A model generated the notes under the pieces. It searched no databases. It worked only from the letters and a program-made list of their open reading frames with translations, and was not told where the DNA came from. A stretch of 8,121 bases of DNA from JBBSBY01 sp038205805 (lineage in GTDB: Bacteria; Desulfobacterota; Desulfomonilia; Desulfomonilales; Desulfomonilaceae): positions 1 to 8,121 of the forward strand of contig JBBRBO010000155.1 of assembly GCA_038205805.1 (NCBI GenBank). Reading direction: 5' to 3'. This document shows, one piece after another, positions 5,671 to 8,121 of this stretch. Numbering within the stretch: the stretch's first letter is position 1; every line of letters starts with the position of its first letter. A program made the translations under genes and the position numbers.

Positions 5671-5779
5671 ATTCACCGCGGCTTGTCGATCGTGAGGACT
5701 CACGACGGCCTGCTTCGGAAGAAAGATACGTCTCTATTCGGCGTTCATCAGGCGCTGAGCCGTCTCACGCCGGGTGAAT
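5671..5779 (+). other. Possible multibranched RNA fold between the Roadblock and GTPase genes
   Basis: A perfect outer stem, ATTCACC (5671-5677) with GGTGAAT (5773-5779), encloses two good hairpins. One is TCGTGA (5690-5695) with TCACGA (5700-5705) around GGAC. The other is GGCG, bulged C, TGAG (5751-5759) with CTCACGCC (5764-5771) around a CCGT loop, nearly stacked on the outer stem. ATACGT (5727-5732) can also pair with ACGTAT (5791-5796) outside the structure. The set resembles a multibranch junction placed about 40 bases before the GTPase start. A 60-codon open frame covers the region but has no ribosome-binding site. Confidence 0.4.
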
Positions 5780-5818
5780 CTCACCACGAAACGTATGTCC
5801 CGATAGGGCTGAATCACT

Positions 5819-6454
5819 ATGGCGATAATCAGTTTTCGATCAGATGAAATAGTGTGTAAGATAGTCTATTACGGGCCGGGAAGGGGCGGTAAGACGACGA
5901 ATCTGAACACTCTTCATAAGGCGTTGGGTCACCAAGTGCGAGGTGAACTCTTGTCCATTGACACCTCGGGTGATCGCACGTTGTTTTTCGATTTTCTTCC
6001 AATGGATCTCGGCAGCATCGGCAAATTTCGGATAAAGATCTCACTCTACACCGTCCCGGGTCAGGTGCGGTATAACGATACGCGTAAACTCGTGCTCAAA
6101 GGCGTTGACGGTATTGTGTTTGTGGCGGATTCGCTGGAAGCCCGAACAAACAACAACATTGAAAGCCTCCAGAATCTTGACGATAACCTCAAGGAACAAG
6201 GGAAATCCTTAACTGCTCTGCCTCTTGTGCTCCAGTATAATAAACGCGACTTGGCGGGGAGCAAGGTAGCGGTCACTCCTGTGGAAGACATGGACCGCGA
6301 CCTCAATCCCGAGGGGCGATTTCCTTCCTATGCGGCGAGCGCCCTTCGTGGGGACGGCGTGCGGGAGACCTTCAAGAAAATATGTATGATGACCGTTATA
6401 GACGTCAGCACCCGGCTGCTGAAAGATAAGGGTATGAGTCTCACCGGATCGTGA
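5819..6454 (+). CDS. MglA-type small Ras-like GTPase
   Basis: This 211-residue protein is a cytoplasmic Ras-like GTPase of the MglA family, the switch that sets cell polarity in Myxococcus and relatives. The P-loop is GPGRGGKTTN (19-28, Lys25 and Thr26). The switch I region has DRTLFFDFLP with Arg53 and Thr54. Switch II is TVPGQ (78-82), with Thr78 replacing the usual Walker B Asp and with Gln82. The base-specificity loop is NKRD (141-144), and YAASALRGDGV provides the G5-like loop. Arg53, Thr78, Gln82, Asn141 and Asp144 fall at the residue numbers I recall for characterised MglA, so catalysis is probably intact. The protein is about 15 residues longer than typical MglA, all at the C-terminus. 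The start ATG has only AGGG ten bases upstream. The neighbouring Roadblock protein is its likely regulator. I withhold the mglA symbol because paralogues are common. Confidence 0.92.
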   Translation: MAIISFRSDEIVCKIVYYGPGRGGKTTNLNTLHKALGHQVRGELLSIDTSGDRTLFFDFLPMDLGSIGKFRIKISLYTVPGQVRYNDTRKLVLKGVDGIVFVADSLEARTNNNIESLQNLDDNLKEQGKSLTALPLVLQYNKRDLAGSKVAVTPVEDMDRDLNPEGRFPSYAASALRGDGVRETFKKICMMTVIDVSTRLLKDKGMSLTGS

Positions 6455-6467
6455 TCTTCGAGAGGGC

Positions 6468-6519
6468 TTCACCGGGCTCGGAGGCGTCTCAAGTCCGGTG
6501 AACCAAAACGTGTTTTCTT
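6468..6519 (+). terminator. Strong hairpin after the GTPase gene, probable terminator
   Basis: TTCACCGGGCT (6468-6478) pairs with AGTCCGGTGAA (6492-6502), 11 bp with one G-T wobble. An extra 3-bp GAG/CTC stem closes the loop (6481-6483 with 6488-6490). The T-rich stretch TGTTTTCTTT begins about eight bases after the stem, later than in a textbook terminator. It could end or attenuate transcription from the GTPase gene before the next gene. Confidence 0.5.
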
Positions 6520-6545
6520 TCCATACCGAAAGACGCTTGCGGTGG

Positions 6546-6576
6546 TTGGATTACTCTCGGTGAATGGCGCTAATAT
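6546..6576 (+). promoter_or_regulatory. Weak candidate promoter for the 474-residue protein gene
   Basis: TTGGAT (6546-6551) and TAATAT (6571-6576) could be -35 and -10 elements, but the 19-base spacer is long. Its position just past the probable terminator and 22 bases before the start codon is the main argument for it; transcription would start only about 15 bases before the GTG. Confidence 0.2.
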
Positions 6577-6597
6577 TAACTCTATACGGAGATTAAG

Positions 6598-8022
6598 GTG
6601 GCTGACCAAAAGCATAAAACGCCGGAAGAATTGGGCGAAGCGGTTGGTAAAAAGATCGAAGAACTCTTCGGCGGCTTTTTCGGCGACGATGAGCCGACCT
6701 CCACAGCCGTGGTCACTGAAGGACGCGGCGGTAGGTTCGCCGCCCAAGCTCAGGCGACCGCTCCGCAGCCCGTGGTTTCACCACCACCTCCTCAACCTCA
6801 GCCTGCCGCTAGAAAGCTGCAACCTATTTCTCCGCAACCGGCCCTGAATACGCCCCCATCAGCTACAGCCCCCGTTGCAGCGTCTCCGGCCCACGACGAG
6901 ACTTTCCAGGACATCGTAGATCGCTTGGAAGCCCTTTACTTGAGCCTCGAATGGGAAGCCTCACCGGATGCGGTGAACGAAATGGGCGATTGCTTCCGGG
7001 CCTTGGATCCCGTCTTACCCGCTCAAGGCGCAGCCCGCACCATAGTGAATATGAACCTGCGGATTCTTCCGAAATTCCAGCATATTGATACTTCACCTGC
7101 AACGGCTTGGCTCAAGCTTCTGCAGGACAGCCTAAGCGCACTCAAGCATATTCATGCGACACATGGAAAGCAGCCGCCCAAGGCGCTCATAACCGCAATC
7201 AGCGCAAACTACAAGGAGCTGATAAAGCCCGACGCCCAGGTCGCTGCCCCTCCTAAGCAGCAGGCCTCGGCCGACAAGCGCGCTGCGTCTCCAACGCCAT
7301 CCCCGAACAAAGCCGGCGGAACGACCATTATGGAGGCGCTCGGCTCTTTGTCTGCGCCCACACAGATTCGGGGACTTTCCACCGCAATCACGGCCGTTCC
7401 CAAACAGACCGCCGATTCTCCGTTTAAGTCTATGGTCATTGGGATTACTTCGGCCGCTCGATCCATAGAAGAAGTGAGCCTACGACTCACACGTATTTTG
7501 GGTGTTCTTCGTCAAGGGCGTTCAATGTCTCCCGATGAAGTCACCCGGCGTCTGGGGACATTGGAACATCTGCTGAACGAACGGGTTGTGGAATTATCCA
7601 AGTACAGCGGTCAGCTTGCCGCTTCCGACGAACCGACCCAAGACCCTCAAACGAAAACGCTGGTTGAACGCGGTTTGTCGCTCTTTTCGTGGTACGGCAT
7701 TCTCGTGGCCGTGCCGACCTCCACGGTCCTAGCGGTTTTTCCCGTGGCGCCGGATCAGGCGAAAAAGTTTGATGTTGCGCCGGCGATAGTGCTCGGAAAA
7801 CAAAGGGTTAAGCGATTAGCACTCACGAAACCGCCCAAGGCGCCAGCGACGGTTCCCACGATGCTCCTCCATTTTTTCTGTAGCAATACGCATTACTTCC
7901 TTCTTACCGATAAGATGTTGGGCTATAGATTGGCTCCTAAGGGCGTGAATATCTATAAGGACGGCAAAATCAAGATCGGACCGGCCACCTACATCACGCT
8001 GAATGGATCTCTTGTTAAATAG
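6598..8022 (+). CDS. Multidomain protein with Pro/Ala-rich linker and CheW-like C-terminus
   Basis: This 474-residue soluble protein starts at a GTG with GGAG six bases upstream. It has five visible parts: an acidic N-terminal helix ending EELFGGFFGDDE (about 8-32); a Pro/Ala/Gln-rich disordered linker (about 50-100); a helical domain (about 103-210) beginning QDIVDRLEALYLSLEWEA; a second Ala/Pro/Lys linker (about 211-241); and a helical segment (about 243-340) with VSLRLTRILGVLRQGR and LGTLEHLLNERVVELSKYS. The C-terminal 355-474 is beta-rich. Its hydrophobic pattern (YGILVAVPTSTVLAVFPVAP, then MLLHFFCSNTHYFLLTDKML, then TYITLNGSLVK) resembles a divergent CheW fold, but no signature residues make this certain. 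No signal peptide or membrane segment is present. Its place after the GTPase suggests an effector or scaffold joining the GTPase switch to a chemosensory-type partner. The family is not recognised. Confidence 0.85.
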   Translation: MADQKHKTPEELGEAVGKKIEELFGGFFGDDEPTSTAVVTEGRGGRFAAQAQATAPQPVVSPPPPQPQPAARKLQPISPQPALNTPPSATAPVAASPAHDETFQDIVDRLEALYLSLEWEASPDAVNEMGDCFRALDPVLPAQGAARTIVNMNLRILPKFQHIDTSPATAWLKLLQDSLSALKHIHATHGKQPPKALITAISANYKELIKPDAQVAAPPKQQASADKRAASPTPSPNKAGGTTIMEALGSLSAPTQIRGLSTAITAVPKQTADSPFKSMVIGITSAARSIEEVSLRLTRILGVLRQGRSMSPDEVTRRLGTLEHLLNERVVELSKYSGQLAASDEPTQDPQTKTLVERGLSLFSWYGILVAVPTSTVLAVFPVAPDQAKKFDVAPAIVLGKQRVKRLALTKPPKAPATVPTMLLHFFCSNTHYFLLTDKMLGYRLAPKGVNIYKDGKIKIGPATYITLNGSLVK

Positions 8023-8045
8023 AGCATAAAATCGCATAGTAACGT

Positions 8046-8121
8046 ATGGATAATCCGCCCGCCACAGACAAAAAACCGGGGCCTGCCCGCCAAACGGTTT
8101 TCAAACCCATTATCTTTGGCC
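8046..8121 (+). CDS. Start of a further gene, truncated by the window edge
   Basis: An ATG at 8046 opens a frame that stays open for 25 codons to the edge. An in-frame TAA at 8040-8042 makes this ATG the first possible start. The visible N-terminus is Pro- and Lys-rich and ends QTVFKPIIFG, where a hydrophobic segment may begin. It starts 23 bases after the preceding stop, consistent with an operon, but no clear Shine-Dalgarno sequence is visible. The product cannot be named from so few residues. A membrane-bound sensor or chemoreceptor would fit the context but is speculation. Confidence 0.45.
   Translation, partial: MDNPPATDKKPGPARQTVFKPIIFG

Noticed and set aside
5665..5847. A 60-codon plus-strand frame between the Roadblock and GTPase genes
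   Set aside because: It has no Shine-Dalgarno sequence, overlaps the GTPase start by 29 bases, resembles no family I know, and coincides with strong inverted repeats that explain the sequence better.

Overview
The window looks like chromosomal DNA from a free-living Gram-negative bacterium, most plausibly a Desulfobacterota / deltaproteobacterial lineage. That is an inference from gene content: a Roadblock/LC7 protein paired with an MglA-type GTPase, a DUF4388 protein next to them, and a hairpin at the left edge that resembles terminators I associate with sulfate reducers. No taxonomic marker gene is present. I see no rRNA, tRNA, CRISPR array, insertion sequence or phage gene.

Left part (1-3147). 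A gene-free, hairpin-rich stretch (1-493) precedes a two-gene operon joined by a 4-base ATGA overlap. The first gene encodes a pyridoxamine 5'-phosphate oxidase-like flavin-binding fold protein. The second encodes a 707-residue dikinase with an N-terminal ATP-binding PPDK domain and a C-terminal phosphohistidine swivelling domain (His666). It lacks the PEP/pyruvate TIM barrel of true PEP synthase or pyruvate phosphate dikinase, so its architecture is that of rifampin phosphotransferase-like enzymes, with a different middle domain and an unknown acceptor.

Middle part (3148-4698). Two minus-strand genes lie here. One encodes an exported protein with 11 cysteines and a 12-residue tandem repeat; the other encodes a 66-residue protein with two predicted membrane helices. 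A gene-free stretch of about 360 bases then separates divergent transcription. It carries a candidate plus-strand promoter and a long leader with nested inverted repeats.

Right part (4699-8121). All genes are on the plus strand: a single-domain DUF4388 protein, a Roadblock/LC7 (MglB-like) protein, an MglA-like small GTPase that keeps the MglA residues Arg53, Thr78, Gln82 and NKRD at the family positions, a 474-residue multidomain protein with a Pro/Ala-rich linker and a C-terminus that resembles a divergent CheW fold, and the first 25 codons of another gene. The likely theme is a small-GTPase polarity or signalling switch: the Roadblock protein as GTPase regulator, DUF4388 as adaptor, and the 474-residue protein as candidate effector or scaffold. 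The gaps between these genes are unusually rich in perfect inverted repeats (5102-5132, 5183-5223, 5671-5779, 6468-6502). They suggest terminators and structured leaders, so the cluster may be several transcription units rather than one simple operon.
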